DNA from: JBLHKE01 sp047619485
GTDB lineage: Bacteria; Verrucomicrobiota; Verrucomicrobiia; Verrucomicrobiales; DEV007
Assembly: GCA_047619485.1 (NCBI GenBank)
Contig: JBLHKE010000004.1
Coordinates: forward strand, 1-37,745
Length of the DNA stretch: 37,745 nucleotides
Direction: 5' to 3'
This document shows positions 27,476 through 35,584 of the stretch, in pieces; within the stretch, counting starts at the first letter, position 1, and each line of letters begins with the position of its first letter. The position numbers and the translations under genes were made by a program. The notes under the pieces were generated by a model, which searched no databases, was not told the origin of the DNA, and worked only from the letters and a program-made list of their open reading frames with translations.

Positions 27476-28917
27476 GGGTTTCGCAACGCTGAAACGGGGG
27501 ATTTGAGCGGATGGGGGCATAGAGAATTAGAACGAAAAGCGTAGATCCAGCAACCTGCGGAGGGGCGGTTGCGGGAGCTTTGCCGATGCCTACCAGGTTG
27601 GTTCCCGTGCCCTCGAGGGCGCAGGAAACGGAGTGCGCCGACACCCGCGACTTGCGCTGGCGCAAACTTTGGGCGTCGGGGCGTGATGACCTTCAGATCA
27701 TCAACCAAGAAGCTACTACGCACACTCCTCGGGTTGCTCCCGCGCAAGGGCGTGCTCTGGCTCGCCGTCAAGCCCTACAAGAACAGTGCGTGCTGCCCCC
27801 ATTGCGGGCGCCGCGGCAAGCTCGTCAAACGCAGCAGCAAACAGGTCGCGCGCGCCTCCCGGAGCTGGCGCGACCTGCCCGTCGGCGGGCTCGCCACCGC
27901 CATCACCTATAGCCCGCGCGAGATCATCTGCGAGGCCCACGGGCGCGTCCAGGAGGACATTCCTTGAGCTGCGAAACACAGCCGCACCACCCTGCGCTTC
28001 GACTTCCAGATGATGCGCCTGTGCAAAGTCATGACCCAGAAAGATGCCGCAGCCCAGCTCGGCGTGCCCGCCTCGACCCTCGCCGAGATGCTCCACCGCT
28101 GCGTCGGGCGCTACCGCGACGGCCACAGGCTCCGCGGCCTGAAAAAACTGGGGATCGACGAGATATCCTACAAGCGCGGCCAGCGCTACCTAACAATAGT
28201 CTACGACTTCGACCGGAGCCACGTCGTGTGGGTCGGCGAGGGCAAGAAACGCAAGACCATCGACCGTTTTTCCAACGAGGTGATGAGCGCGAGCCAGCGC
28301 GCGCGAGTGGAAGCCGCCTGCTGCGACATGAGCCGCACCTACATCGGCACCATCGAACACCACCTGCCAAAAACCCTGCTGGTGATCGACCGCTTCCACG
28401 TCATCAAGGCGCTCAACGACTCCGTCGACGAGGTGCGCAAAGAGGTGTGGCGAGCAGCATCCAAAGCCGAGCGCAAAGTCATGGCAGAACTAGCGCGCAC
28501 CCAGCGGCAAGTGGCACGCGCCTGCGAGCTCAAAGACGAGCGGCCCCACTTCTGAACCGACAGCAACCCCGACAACGCTGAGAAGTTCCTCAAGACTTGG
28601 AAGAAGCGGGTCAAGCGCAGCAGGATCAGCCCATTGAAAAAGTTCGCGCCCACGCTAGAGGCTCACTCGGACGGCGTGATGGCCTCGTGGTTCGGGATCA
28701 CCAACGCGGTGGCCGAAGGGCTCAACCGCATCATCCGCATGACGAAGAACCGCGCGAGTGGATACCGGTCGACGGACAACTCCGCCGACATGATTTACCT
28801 CATCGCCGACGACCTAAATTTACCTGGGCAGATCCCGGCGATAAACCGCCCTAGGATAACCAAGCCGCTACACCACAAAACACTGTGCCGCGAACCCTTC
28901 ACGCAGTTGCGAAAGCC
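27476..28917 (+). mobile_element. Degenerate ISL3-family insertion sequence
   Basis: About 1442 bases flanked by inverted ends: GGGTTTCGCAAC (27476-27487) on the left and GTTGCGAAAGCC (28906-28917) on the right, matching at 11 of 12 positions; three further bases outward (TTC/GAA) also match. The enclosed frame is an ISL3 transposase with two nonsense codons. The 8-base direct repeats expected for the family are not seen (CCCAGTTC left, GAATATAG right), which fits an old insertion. It sits between lpxA and the haloperoxidase-like gene. Confidence 0.7.
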
Positions 28918-29011
28918 GAATATAGCCGTATTCTGCAATTCCAATCCGAAAACGGCGTTAAAAAGAGCGAGCCCAAGACTTTTCACATCCCTATTTCTGC
29001 GAAAAATCTAG
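27686..29011 (+). pseudogene. ISL3 family transposase broken by two in-frame TGA codons
   Basis: One reading frame runs through 27686-29011 with TGA at 27965-27967 and at 28553-28555; there is no frameshift. N-terminal zinc-finger-like CCPHCGRRG, a helix-turn-helix region (TQKDAAAQLGVPASTLAEML), and the DDE core with GIDEIS, VIDRFHV and AVAEGLN are all present. At both TGA positions (DIP-stop-AAK and PHF-stop-TDS) related ISL3 proteins, as I recall them, carry Trp. The stretch before the second TGA also looks about 30 residues short, and the frame runs past the right inverted end. The element uses TGG for Trp at several other places, and neighbouring genes use TGA as stop, so decay is the simplest reading. 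Confidence 0.8.
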
Positions 29012-29028
29012 ACAACCCGACGCACGCA

Positions 29029-31002
29029 ATGAAGCCCCAACTATTACTATTACTCTTTTTCGTCATCAGTTCCACATCGCTCAGCGCCAGTTCCAGTGCC
29101 CGCCTCTGGAACGAGCAAAACCTCGACGCCATCCGTCTCGACTTCCCGTCTCCAACAGTCCACGCCCGCAATTTGTTCCACAGCTCAATTGCCATGTGGG
29201 ACGCCTGGGCCGCCTACGATCCCGTCGCGCTCGGCTACCTGCACCGCGAAGACGCCACCGCTGCCGACGTCCCTTCCGCTCGCAATGAAACGATCAGCTA
29301 CGCTGCATTTCGAGTTCTCAGTCAGCGCTACCTGAGATCGACCAACTCCGCGATCAGCGTCGCTGCCCTGCGTACCCAAATGCTCGATCTCGGATACGAT
29401 CCAGATTTCGACAGCTCAGACGGCAGCTCCCCGGCCGCCCTTGGCAACCGCATCGCCCAGACCGTGCTCAATTTTTACTCCGACGACGGTTCCAACGAAT
29501 CGTCCAACTACACTGACAACAGCTATCAACCAAGAAACCTCCCGCTTATCCTAGAGAATTCAGGGACGACCATGATCGACCCGAATCGCTGGCAACCGCT
29601 CGCATTCGATGTCGCACAGACGCAGAACGGGCAGGTAGCCGACAAGGTGCAAATTTTCGTTGGTTCCCACTGGGGCCAAGTCCGCCCTTTCGCGATGTCT
29701 CTCGCAAACGGCGCTGAGGTCTATCACGATCCCGGCGAACCACCCAAACTTGGCACCGCAACCGACCCCGAGTTCAAGGAGGCCAACCTCGTCGTCCTAC
29801 GCCGCAGCCGCGACCTCGACCCAACGCGCCCAGCGATGATCGATATCTCACCCAATGCCGTCGGCAATAACACCCTCGGAAAGAATGATGGCAGTGGCTA
29901 CACAAGCAATCCCGCCACCAGCGCCCCCTACGCTCCCAATGTCGTACCGCTGGGCGACTATGGACGCGTGCTCGCCGAATTCTGGGCCGACGGCCCCGAA
30001 TCTGAAACCCCGCCCGGTCACTGGAACACCTTGGCAAACACCATCACCGAGCATCCTGATTTCGAACCGCGCCTGGGCGGAATCGGCGCCCCCGTATCAC
30101 AACTCGAGTGGGACGTGAAAATATATTTCGCCCTCAACGCTGCCCTACACGACGCGGCGATCGCCGCATGGGGCTGCAAGCGCGCCTACGACTACGTCCG
30201 CCCCATCAGTAGCATCCGCTACCTCGCTGACCGCGCTACCCTCCCCCTCGAACCTGGTCTGGTTGAGCTAGTCACCGCCGAGACCAGTGCCCTTGGCCAG
30301 CGTCATGAAGGCCTCGCCATCGGAAAGTTAGCGATCCAGGCCTGGGGTGGCGAGCCGGTCGATCCCGAGAACGAGTTCACTGGAGCCAAGTGGATTCACG
30401 CCGAGGATTGGCTCCCCTACCAGCGCGATACCTTTGTCACACCCGCCTTTGCCGGTTACGTCTCCGGCCACAGCTGCTTCAGCCGAGCCGCCGCCGAGGT
30501 CATGACGGCAATGACCGGCAGCCCTTATTTTCCCGGAGGCTTGGGAACATTCACCGCACTCGCCAACGAGTTCCTCGAGTTCGAACAAGGTCCGAGTGTC
30601 GAAGTTCAACTCCAATGGGCAACCTACTACGACGCCGCTGACGAAGCCGGCATCTCACGCCTCTACGGCGGCATCCACGTCCCCGCTGACGACGGCCCCG
30701 GACGCATCATCGGTTCCGAATGCGGAATCGCCGCCTACCGGCTCGCGGCCAAATACTTCGACGCCTCCATCCTGGCTGAGCCAGTCGCCCTAGACGTCGA
30801 AGCCAGTCACGGCGGCAACTACAATTTCATCTGGACGGCCAAGCGCGGGCTCAACTACCAACTAGAGTTCTCGACCGACCTGAGCTTCTGGGTACCCGCT
30901 ATACCAAAAGTGCTCTCATCAGAAACATCGATGTCCCAGAGCTACGATCCAACGCCCTCCGGTCGCGACTCGATCTACTTCCGCATCGTCCAACAGCCCT
31001 AG
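29029..31002 (+). CDS. Exported vanadium-haloperoxidase / PAP2 family protein
   Basis: The 657-residue protein has a signal peptide (KPQLLLLLFFVISSTSLSAS). The frame opens earlier (28885, inside the insertion sequence), but the ATG at 29029 precedes the signal peptide. The vanadate/phosphate pocket motifs of the PAP2-haloperoxidase fold are intact: Lys and Arg in KRAYDYVRP (about 384-392), SGHS (about 479-482), and Arg and His in SRLYGGIHVPAD (about 543-554). The last 70 residues (YQLEFSTDLSFW ... YFRIVQ) resemble the C-terminal module of the large exported proteins here. It could oxidise halides with peroxide or act as a phosphatase; the motif alone cannot decide. The insertion sequence ends about 110 bases upstream and may have displaced its promoter. 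Confidence 0.85.
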   Translation: MKPQLLLLLFFVISSTSLSASSSARLWNEQNLDAIRLDFPSPTVHARNLFHSSIAMWDAWAAYDPVALGYLHREDATAADVPSARNETISYAAFRVLSQRYLRSTNSAISVAALRTQMLDLGYDPDFDSSDGSSPAALGNRIAQTVLNFYSDDGSNESSNYTDNSYQPRNLPLILENSGTTMIDPNRWQPLAFDVAQTQNGQVADKVQIFVGSHWGQVRPFAMSLANGAEVYHDPGEPPKLGTATDPEFKEANLVVLRRSRDLDPTRPAMIDISPNAVGNNTLGKNDGSGYTSNPATSAPYAPNVVPLGDYGRVLAEFWADGPESETPPGHWNTLANTITEHPDFEPRLGGIGAPVSQLEWDVKIYFALNAALHDAAIAAWGCKRAYDYVRPISSIRYLADRATLPLEPGLVELVTAETSALGQRHEGLAIGKLAIQAWGGEPVDPENEFTGAKWIHAEDWLPYQRDTFVTPAFAGYVSGHSCFSRAAAEVMTAMTGSPYFPGGLGTFTALANEFLEFEQGPSVEVQLQWATYYDAADEAGISRLYGGIHVPADDGPGRIIGSECGIAAYRLAAKYFDASILAEPVALDVEASHGGNYNFIWTAKRGLNYQLEFSTDLSFWVPAIPKVLSSETSMSQSYDPTPSGRDSIYFRIVQQP

Positions 31003-31037
31003 CCCCCCCCCACCACCCCAAATACATCCCAAATTTG

Positions 31038-31067
31038 ATAACATAACACCAGACTTTATGTTATAAT
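31038..31067 (+). promoter_or_regulatory. Palindrome and -10-like box just before the RAYT gene
   Basis: ATAACATAA (31038-31046) is exactly inverted at 31056-31064 around a 9-base centre, and the right arm overlaps TATAAT (31062-31067). A TTGATA at 31035-31040 overlaps the left arm, but the spacing to TATAAT (21 bases) is longer than the usual 17. TATAAT ends 6 bases before the ATG (31074), so a transcript from it would be leaderless. The layout suggests a tightly controlled or self-regulated promoter. Confidence 0.5.
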
Positions 31068-31073
31068 TAAGCC

Positions 31074-32081
31074 ATGCCAAATCCTAGATCAATTTATCGC
31101 CAGGAGAAATTCAGCACCCATTACCACTGCATCAGCCGTGTCGTTGATCGCAATTTTGTCTTTGAGGAACACGAACGAGACGTGTTTCGGAAGATTCTCC
31201 GACAGGTCGAAGCGTTCACTGGCGTGCGTGTGGTTACTTGGACGATCCTGTCGAACCACTTCCATGTTCTACTCGAAGTCCCCCCTCGACCGGAGCAAGG
31301 TCCTACCGACGCTGAGATTCTCGAGCGATGCCGGTGCCTTTACCCGCCGCACGCGATGAGCCAGATCGAGTGGGAGTTTGAAACAGCCCAACGCAATGGT
31401 GGTAGTTCGCTCGAACGTCTGCGAAACCAGTACCTCCGCCGCATGTGGGATCTGAGCGAGTTCATGAAGACTCTGAAGCAGAAGTTTACGAGCTGGTTCA
31501 ATCGCGAACATGATAGGGTCGGGACGCTCTGGGAGTCTCGGTTCAAAAGTGTCATCGTCGAGGGGCAATGGAACAGCCTGCTCAAGGTGGCTGCCTACAT
31601 CGACTTGAACGCGGTTCGTGCCGGGATCACCGATGATCCGAAAGACTACCGCTGGTGCGGCTACAGTGAGGCCGTTGTCGGGGATCGGGCTGCTCGCAAG
31701 GGACTAGTGTCTGCGCTCTGCGGCATCAAAGCGAACGCCTCTTGGCGCGATGTCGGCCCGCGCTACCGGAAGATTCTTTTTGGGGTCGGCGAGGAGAATT
31801 CGGCCCGCCCTGGGATCTCGCTCGAAGAGGTTGCAAGAGTGTTCGCGGCTGGCGGCAAGCTAACCCTCCCCCAGCTTCTCCGCTGCCGTGTCAGGCATTT
31901 CACCGACGGCCTCGCGGTCGGGAGCGAGACCTTCGTGGAATCTATCTTTAACAACATGCGTGAGACCTTCTCCAAAGGTCGCAAATCGGGTTCGAGGAAT
32001 ATAGGTGGTGGCGAATGGGACGGGCTTAAAACGGCTCGAAATCTTCGCATCAATCGAATCGCTCCCGGGGGCGACGGATAG
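31074..32081 (+). CDS. REP-associated tyrosine (Y1) transposase, RAYT
   Basis: The 335-residue protein belongs to the IS200/IS605-like Y1 HUH family, subgroup RAYT, which are single-copy domesticated transposases linked to REP sequences. The HUH motif is NHFHVLLE (His62, His64) and the nucleophile is Tyr175 in KVAAYIDLNAVRAG; the usual FVFEEHERDVF and LWESRFKSV are present. A C-terminal extension with CRVRHFTDGLAVGSETFVE is typical of some verrucomicrobial and proteobacterial RAYTs as far as I recall. No insertion-sequence ends flank it. REPIN-like elements lie at 33184-33306 and 5378-5531. Confidence 0.88.
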   Translation: MPNPRSIYRQEKFSTHYHCISRVVDRNFVFEEHERDVFRKILRQVEAFTGVRVVTWTILSNHFHVLLEVPPRPEQGPTDAEILERCRCLYPPHAMSQIEWEFETAQRNGGSSLERLRNQYLRRMWDLSEFMKTLKQKFTSWFNREHDRVGTLWESRFKSVIVEGQWNSLLKVAAYIDLNAVRAGITDDPKDYRWCGYSEAVVGDRAARKGLVSALCGIKANASWRDVGPRYRKILFGVGEENSARPGISLEEVARVFAAGGKLTLPQLLRCRVRHFTDGLAVGSETFVESIFNNMRETFSKGRKSGSRNIGGGEWDGLKTARNLRINRIAPGGDG

Positions 32082-32116
32082 GGGCGGCCACAGTCACATC
32101 GTCCCCTGCGCGCCCG

Positions 32117-32980
32117 CTAGCTCGAGCCGGCGTTGTAGACAAACCCGTCTGAGTCCCGATACAATTCGAGGACTCGACACGCATCTTCTGCCAAGACATC
32201 CCGCCGTACCTCTACCGGCTTCAGCGGAGCCTCACGTCGCTCTAACATTCCCACCCAATCATCGGGCAATGGCCCCTCTGCAAAACCGGTAATCGCCTCG
32301 ACATCCTCCGCACGAGCGCCGATCACGACGCGCTGAACCCCTGACCACCATGTCATCCCATAGCACTGGATACACGGCTGTGAGGAGGCAACCAACTCCA
32401 TTGCGGGTAGTCCAGCGGCTCCAAGATCAAATGATTCTACATCCTGCTGCGCCAACATGAACGCCATCGCTTCCGCGTGCGCGATCGAGGTGCGGCCAGC
32501 CACCACGACGTTCACCCCTGGGGCAACCAAGCGCCCCGATCCGCGTTCAAAAATCGCCGCGCCGAATGGCCCACCGGTATCCTCGAGCACGTTTCGCCGC
32601 GAGAGACCGATGACGAACCGCATACGTTCCTCCTCCCGGCGAAAATACTCTGGGGCATCCGCAACCTCGTCATCAACCCACGAAGGAAGGCTAATACAAA
32701 CCTCAAATTCGGAGCCGACGAGGGCACGCATCTCGCGCTTGGCCTCACGGTGGGCATCGCTCAGCTTGAGATGCTTGCCGATCGCCACTTTTAGAGGTTC
32801 TCCATCGGCGGCATTGACCGCATCCTGCATCACCATCACCAGGTGATCAAAGTCCAAAAACGGCCGGTCGCCTGCCGCCGCCGCCGCAACCCACCACGAC
32901 GAACCGTAGATCCCGCCGAAGAGTTCTACGAACTCCCCAGGCGTCAACGCGTTGATCTCATCGATGGTGTAAGTATCCAT
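32117..32980 (-). CDS. Nucleoside/base deaminase with OHCU-decarboxylase-like N terminus
   Basis: Residues about 1-90 (INALTPGEFVELFGGIYGSSWWV ... FLDFDHLVMVMQDAVNAAD) resemble the start of the helical OHCU decarboxylase (UraD) of uric acid breakdown. Residues about 115-287 are a zinc-dependent deaminase with GGPFGAAIF, HAE (168-170) and PCIQC (202-206). The deaminase part is close in style to guanine deaminases; the product would be xanthine, but substrate is inferred. The ATG at 32980 starts at MDTYTIDE; a TTG at 33037 would add 19 residues without support. The decarboxylase part looks shortened, and its HP motif reads KHLKL, so it may be non-catalytic. The adenosine deaminase gene diverges from the same intergenic region. 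Confidence 0.75.
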   Translation of the reverse strand: MDTYTIDEINALTPGEFVELFGGIYGSSWWVAAAAAGDRPFLDFDHLVMVMQDAVNAADGEPLKVAIGKHLKLSDAHREAKREMRALVGSEFEVCISLPSWVDDEVADAPEYFRREEERMRFVIGLSRRNVLEDTGGPFGAAIFERGSGRLVAPGVNVVVAGRTSIAHAEAMAFMLAQQDVESFDLGAAGLPAMELVASSQPCIQCYGMTWWSGVQRVVIGARAEDVEAITGFAEGPLPDDWVGMLERREAPLKPVEVRRDVLAEDACRVLELYRDSDGFVYNAGSS

Positions 32981-33362
32981 AGGTACTAACCCTGAGAGTT
33001 CAGCCGACAAAGTCAAGCCGACCGCGCAGTGCGACAAACACGGCCACCCCCGTGCACGTCGATCCCAGACACCTCAACGACTTCACCATTGAGAAAAAAT
33101 TAGAAAATCGTGGAGTGCGTCAGACACCTTGAAATAAATCCAGTCACGCGCCCAAGTCGATTTTCCAAGAGCGATCTGACGACTTTGGAGTGCTACGACC
33201 TAGGGCAGCTTTGGATCGTATCCACACCATTCTCACAAAGTCCAATGCGTGAAAGAAACGCTCTAATCTCTCGATCCAAAGCGTCGCCAAGTCGGAGCAC
33301 TCCAAAACCAGGTGTGCAACCGCCCCCGATTGCGATTCCCCAGCAACTCGCTATATTCCCCT
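32981..33362. other. Divergent intergenic region with a REPIN-like element
   Basis: These 382 bases separate the deaminase (minus) from the adenosine deaminase gene (plus) and should contain both promoters. The plus-strand frame at 33110-33370 has no recognisable features and overlaps the repeat, so I do not call it. The element at 33184-33306 fills the middle. An AT-rich stretch near 33090-33110 (AAAAAATTAGAAAAT) is the only other notable feature. Confidence 0.5.
33184..33306. repeat. REPIN-like inverted repeat upstream of adenosine deaminase
   Basis: Two 35-base arms, 33184-33218 and 33272-33306, are inverted copies matching at 29 of 35 positions, with the outer 11 bases (TTTGGAGTGCT) and the inner 9 (TTTGGATCG) exact. 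A 53-base spacer separates them. Arm length, inverted layout and a total of 123 bases fit a REPIN. It lies 1.1 kb from the RAYT gene. I recall similar 'TTTTGGAGTGC' repeats from verrucomicrobial and lentisphaeral genomes, but cannot check. Confidence 0.75.
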
Positions 33363-34505
33363 ATGGATAGCAACGACGAAAAGCGCCGCCGGTCGCGTTC
33401 GATGGAAGTGAGCCTACGCGGGAGCGCGCTGATCGAAGCCACCGATTTCCTCAAGTTGCCCAAAGTCCTCCTCCACGAACACCTCGACGGAGGCCTGCGC
33501 CCACAGACCGTGATCGAACTCGCCGCGAAAACTGGTTACGATGGTTTACCGACCCGAGATGCTGCCGAACTCGAAAAATGGTTCCACCGCGGAGCCCAGC
33601 GCGGGAATTTGCCAGAATACCTCGAAGGGTTTGCCCACACCACCGCCGTGATGCAAACCGCGGCCGCCATCGAGCGCGTCGCCTTCGAGTTCATCGAAGA
33701 CATGCATCACGACGGCGTCGTTTACGCAGAGGGACGATTCGCTCCGGTCTTCCACACTGGTGGCAGACTCAACCAGGAAGCGGCCGTCAAGGCGGCGCTC
33801 GCGGGCTTACGGCGGGGCGAAAGAACCTACGGCGTTCGCTGGGGGTTGATCATCTGCGGCATGCGCAACCGTAAGGACACACTGGAGGCCGCTGAACTGG
33901 CTATCGATTTCCGCGACCGTGGAGTCGTAGGATTCGATCTCGCGGGAGAGGAGGATGGCTACCCACCCAAACAACACCTCGACGCCTTCCAAGCGATCCA
34001 CCGTGCCAACTTCAACATCACGATCCACGCCGGCGAGGCCTTCGGCAAAGAGTCGATCTGGCAGGCGCTCCAATACTGTGGAGCGCACCGCCTTGGTCAT
34101 GCGACCAGGCTCACCGAGGACATGACGATGATCGACGGAAAGATCGTCAAGATGGGTGAGCTCGCCCAATACGTCCTCAACCACCGCATCCCACTCGAGT
34201 TGTGCCTCACCAGCAACGTCGACACCGGTGCGATCCCAAGTCTGGAACAGCACCCGTTCCCAGCCTACTACAACGCCGGCTTCCGCGTCACCCTCAACAC
34301 CGATGACCGGCTGATGAGCAACACCAGTATGAGCAAGGAGTTCAGCGTCGCCACCGAGGCGTTCGATCTGGGCCTCTACGATCTGGAGAAACTCACACTG
34401 AACGCGATGAAGAGCGCCTTCATCCCGTTCAACGAACGCCTAGAGATCATCTACGGCATCATCAAACCCAGCTACCGCAAGATCGCGGAGAAGCTGTTGG
34501 CTTAA
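33363..34505 (+). CDS. add: Adenosine deaminase
   Basis: The 380-residue cytoplasmic enzyme converts adenosine or deoxyadenosine to inosine in purine salvage. Zinc ligands and catalytic residues are visible: LLHEHLDGGLRP (His38 and His40), HAGEAFG with the proton-donor Glu, HRLGHATRL, and NTDDRLMS with the paired Asp. Length is slightly above bacterial Add (about 330-350). I choose the ATG at 33363; the ATG at 33402 (MEVSLRG) is an alternative, and the upstream frame to 33312 is unlikely. It is divergent from the deaminase at 32117-32980, which suggests shared purine metabolism. Confidence 0.92.
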   Translation: MDSNDEKRRRSRSMEVSLRGSALIEATDFLKLPKVLLHEHLDGGLRPQTVIELAAKTGYDGLPTRDAAELEKWFHRGAQRGNLPEYLEGFAHTTAVMQTAAAIERVAFEFIEDMHHDGVVYAEGRFAPVFHTGGRLNQEAAVKAALAGLRRGERTYGVRWGLIICGMRNRKDTLEAAELAIDFRDRGVVGFDLAGEEDGYPPKQHLDAFQAIHRANFNITIHAGEAFGKESIWQALQYCGAHRLGHATRLTEDMTMIDGKIVKMGELAQYVLNHRIPLELCLTSNVDTGAIPSLEQHPFPAYYNAGFRVTLNTDDRLMSNTSMSKEFSVATEAFDLGLYDLEKLTLNAMKSAFIPFNERLEIIYGIIKPSYRKIAEKLLA

Positions 34506-34523
34506 CTTCGATCTGCAATCGCC

Positions 34524-34535
34524 GCGCAGCTGCGC
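34524..34535. terminator. Palindrome between convergent add and ThuA genes
   Basis: GCGCAGCTGCGC is a perfect 12-base palindrome in the 38-base gap between the stop of add (34505) and the stop of the ThuA-like gene (34544), flanked by GCC/GGC-type pairing. It may help stop both transcripts, but there is no T-run. Confidence 0.35.
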
Positions 34536-34543
34536 AGGACGGC

Positions 34544-35551
34544 CTATTTGCTAGCCTTCAGCTCTTTGCCGATGGCGTGATCTACCGGTTTGATGCCCTT
34601 CTTGAACGTGCCGAATCCAAAAAACGTCGGATTGTAAGGATCGACATAAGTGACGTCAGCCTTCTCGGGCACGTCCATTCCGAGCCCCCAGTAGGCGGCG
34701 TTCACAACCATGCGTCGGGTGCCTTCGTAGGCGAGATCCGTGGCCGCCCCCAAGGTCGTCGTAAAGATCTTGCTGGTCTTGCCGCTGTCCCACTTGTGCT
34801 CGCGGGTCCAAGCGACAGGCATCGGCGGATCGTTGACGCTCTTCTTTCCCTCGCTGCCATCGCGGCGCTTCTTCTCGTAGTCCATCGGCTTGCCATCCGG
34901 CTTCAGGCTGTCGACAACCAGACCACGCACCAAGATCTTCGCGTCATCTGGTGGGTAGACCTCATAGACATCAGAATCTCCGAAGATCACATCACAACCG
35001 TTCAAGATAGGATTGTCTTTCGCAGATGGCTCGATCGCGCCGAGCGCGCCCTCTTTCTTGTGACGTCCCCAGTGGCTTACCCAACCTTCGCCGAGCACGC
35101 GCTTGCCGAAGCCCTTCTTCTTGCCGAGGAAAGCGTGCGTGCTAGTGCGCAATCCGATGATCGGGATACCTCGCTCACAGGCGGCGTCGAAGTGCTTGAT
35201 CGACTCATCGTCCCACTGGCGGAAGCGCAGTAGCATGATGATCGCGTCCGCCGAATCAAACGCGGCGGCATTCGTCACACTCTTCTGGTTGGCTGGATCA
35301 ATAACCCCGTCAGCGTTCACTGAGAAAAGCACGGTGCACTTGAAGCCGTGGCGCTGGCTGAGAATCTTCCCCAACATCGGCAGCCCCTCCTCAGAGCGGT
35401 ATTCCTCATCGCCGCTAACGAGGACGATGTGCTTGCCCTTGCCCGGACCGTCGTTGCCCTCGTAGGTGATCGAACCATCGCCAGCCTGGGCTAGATTCGC
35501 GGAGAAAAGGAGGCCGGCGGCCAGCGAGATGAATTTGCAGATGGGCTTCAT
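34544..35551 (-). CDS. Exported ThuA-like domain protein
   Basis: The 335-residue protein has a signal peptide (CKFISLAAGLLFSANLAQA, start ATG at 35551; the frame reaches 35569) and a ThuA-like, glutamine-amidotransferase-fold domain: KHIVLVSGDEEYRSEEGLPMLGKIL, ADAIIMLLRFRQWDDESIKHF, GIPIIGLRTSTHAF, and a late KIFTTTLGAATDL and RRMVVNAAYWGLG. ThuA was named for trehalose use, but family members in planctomycetes and verrucomicrobia are exported and of uncertain role, probably sugar related. It lies 33 bases beyond the fdhD stop on the same strand, so it may be co-transcribed, without a clear functional link. Confidence 0.82.
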   Translation of the reverse strand: MKPICKFISLAAGLLFSANLAQAGDGSITYEGNDGPGKGKHIVLVSGDEEYRSEEGLPMLGKILSQRHGFKCTVLFSVNADGVIDPANQKSVTNAAAFDSADAIIMLLRFRQWDDESIKHFDAACERGIPIIGLRTSTHAFLGKKKGFGKRVLGEGWVSHWGRHKKEGALGAIEPSAKDNPILNGCDVIFGDSDVYEVYPPDDAKILVRGLVVDSLKPDGKPMDYEKKRRDGSEGKKSVNDPPMPVAWTREHKWDSGKTSKIFTTTLGAATDLAYEGTRRMVVNAAYWGLGMDVPEKADVTYVDPYNPTFFGFGTFKKGIKPVDHAIGKELKASK

Positions 35552-35584
35552 AGTTCGTGAATGAACCACGCCCCCGGACGGAAT

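Noticed and set aside
28010..28555. A separate 181-residue gene in the insertion sequence
   Set aside because: It is in the same frame as the pieces before and after it and carries only the middle of an ISL3 transposase, so it is a fragment of one broken gene.
27965..28555. Genome-wide reading of TGA as an amino acid
   Set aside because: Several intact genes here (for example mrpC, mrpG, mobA's upstream MOSC gene) end in TGA with the next gene overlapping or directly following, so TGA is a normal stop.
33110..33370. An 86-codon gene before adenosine deaminase
   Set aside because: It overlaps the REPIN-like repeat and the start of adenosine deaminase, with no ribosome binding site or domain.
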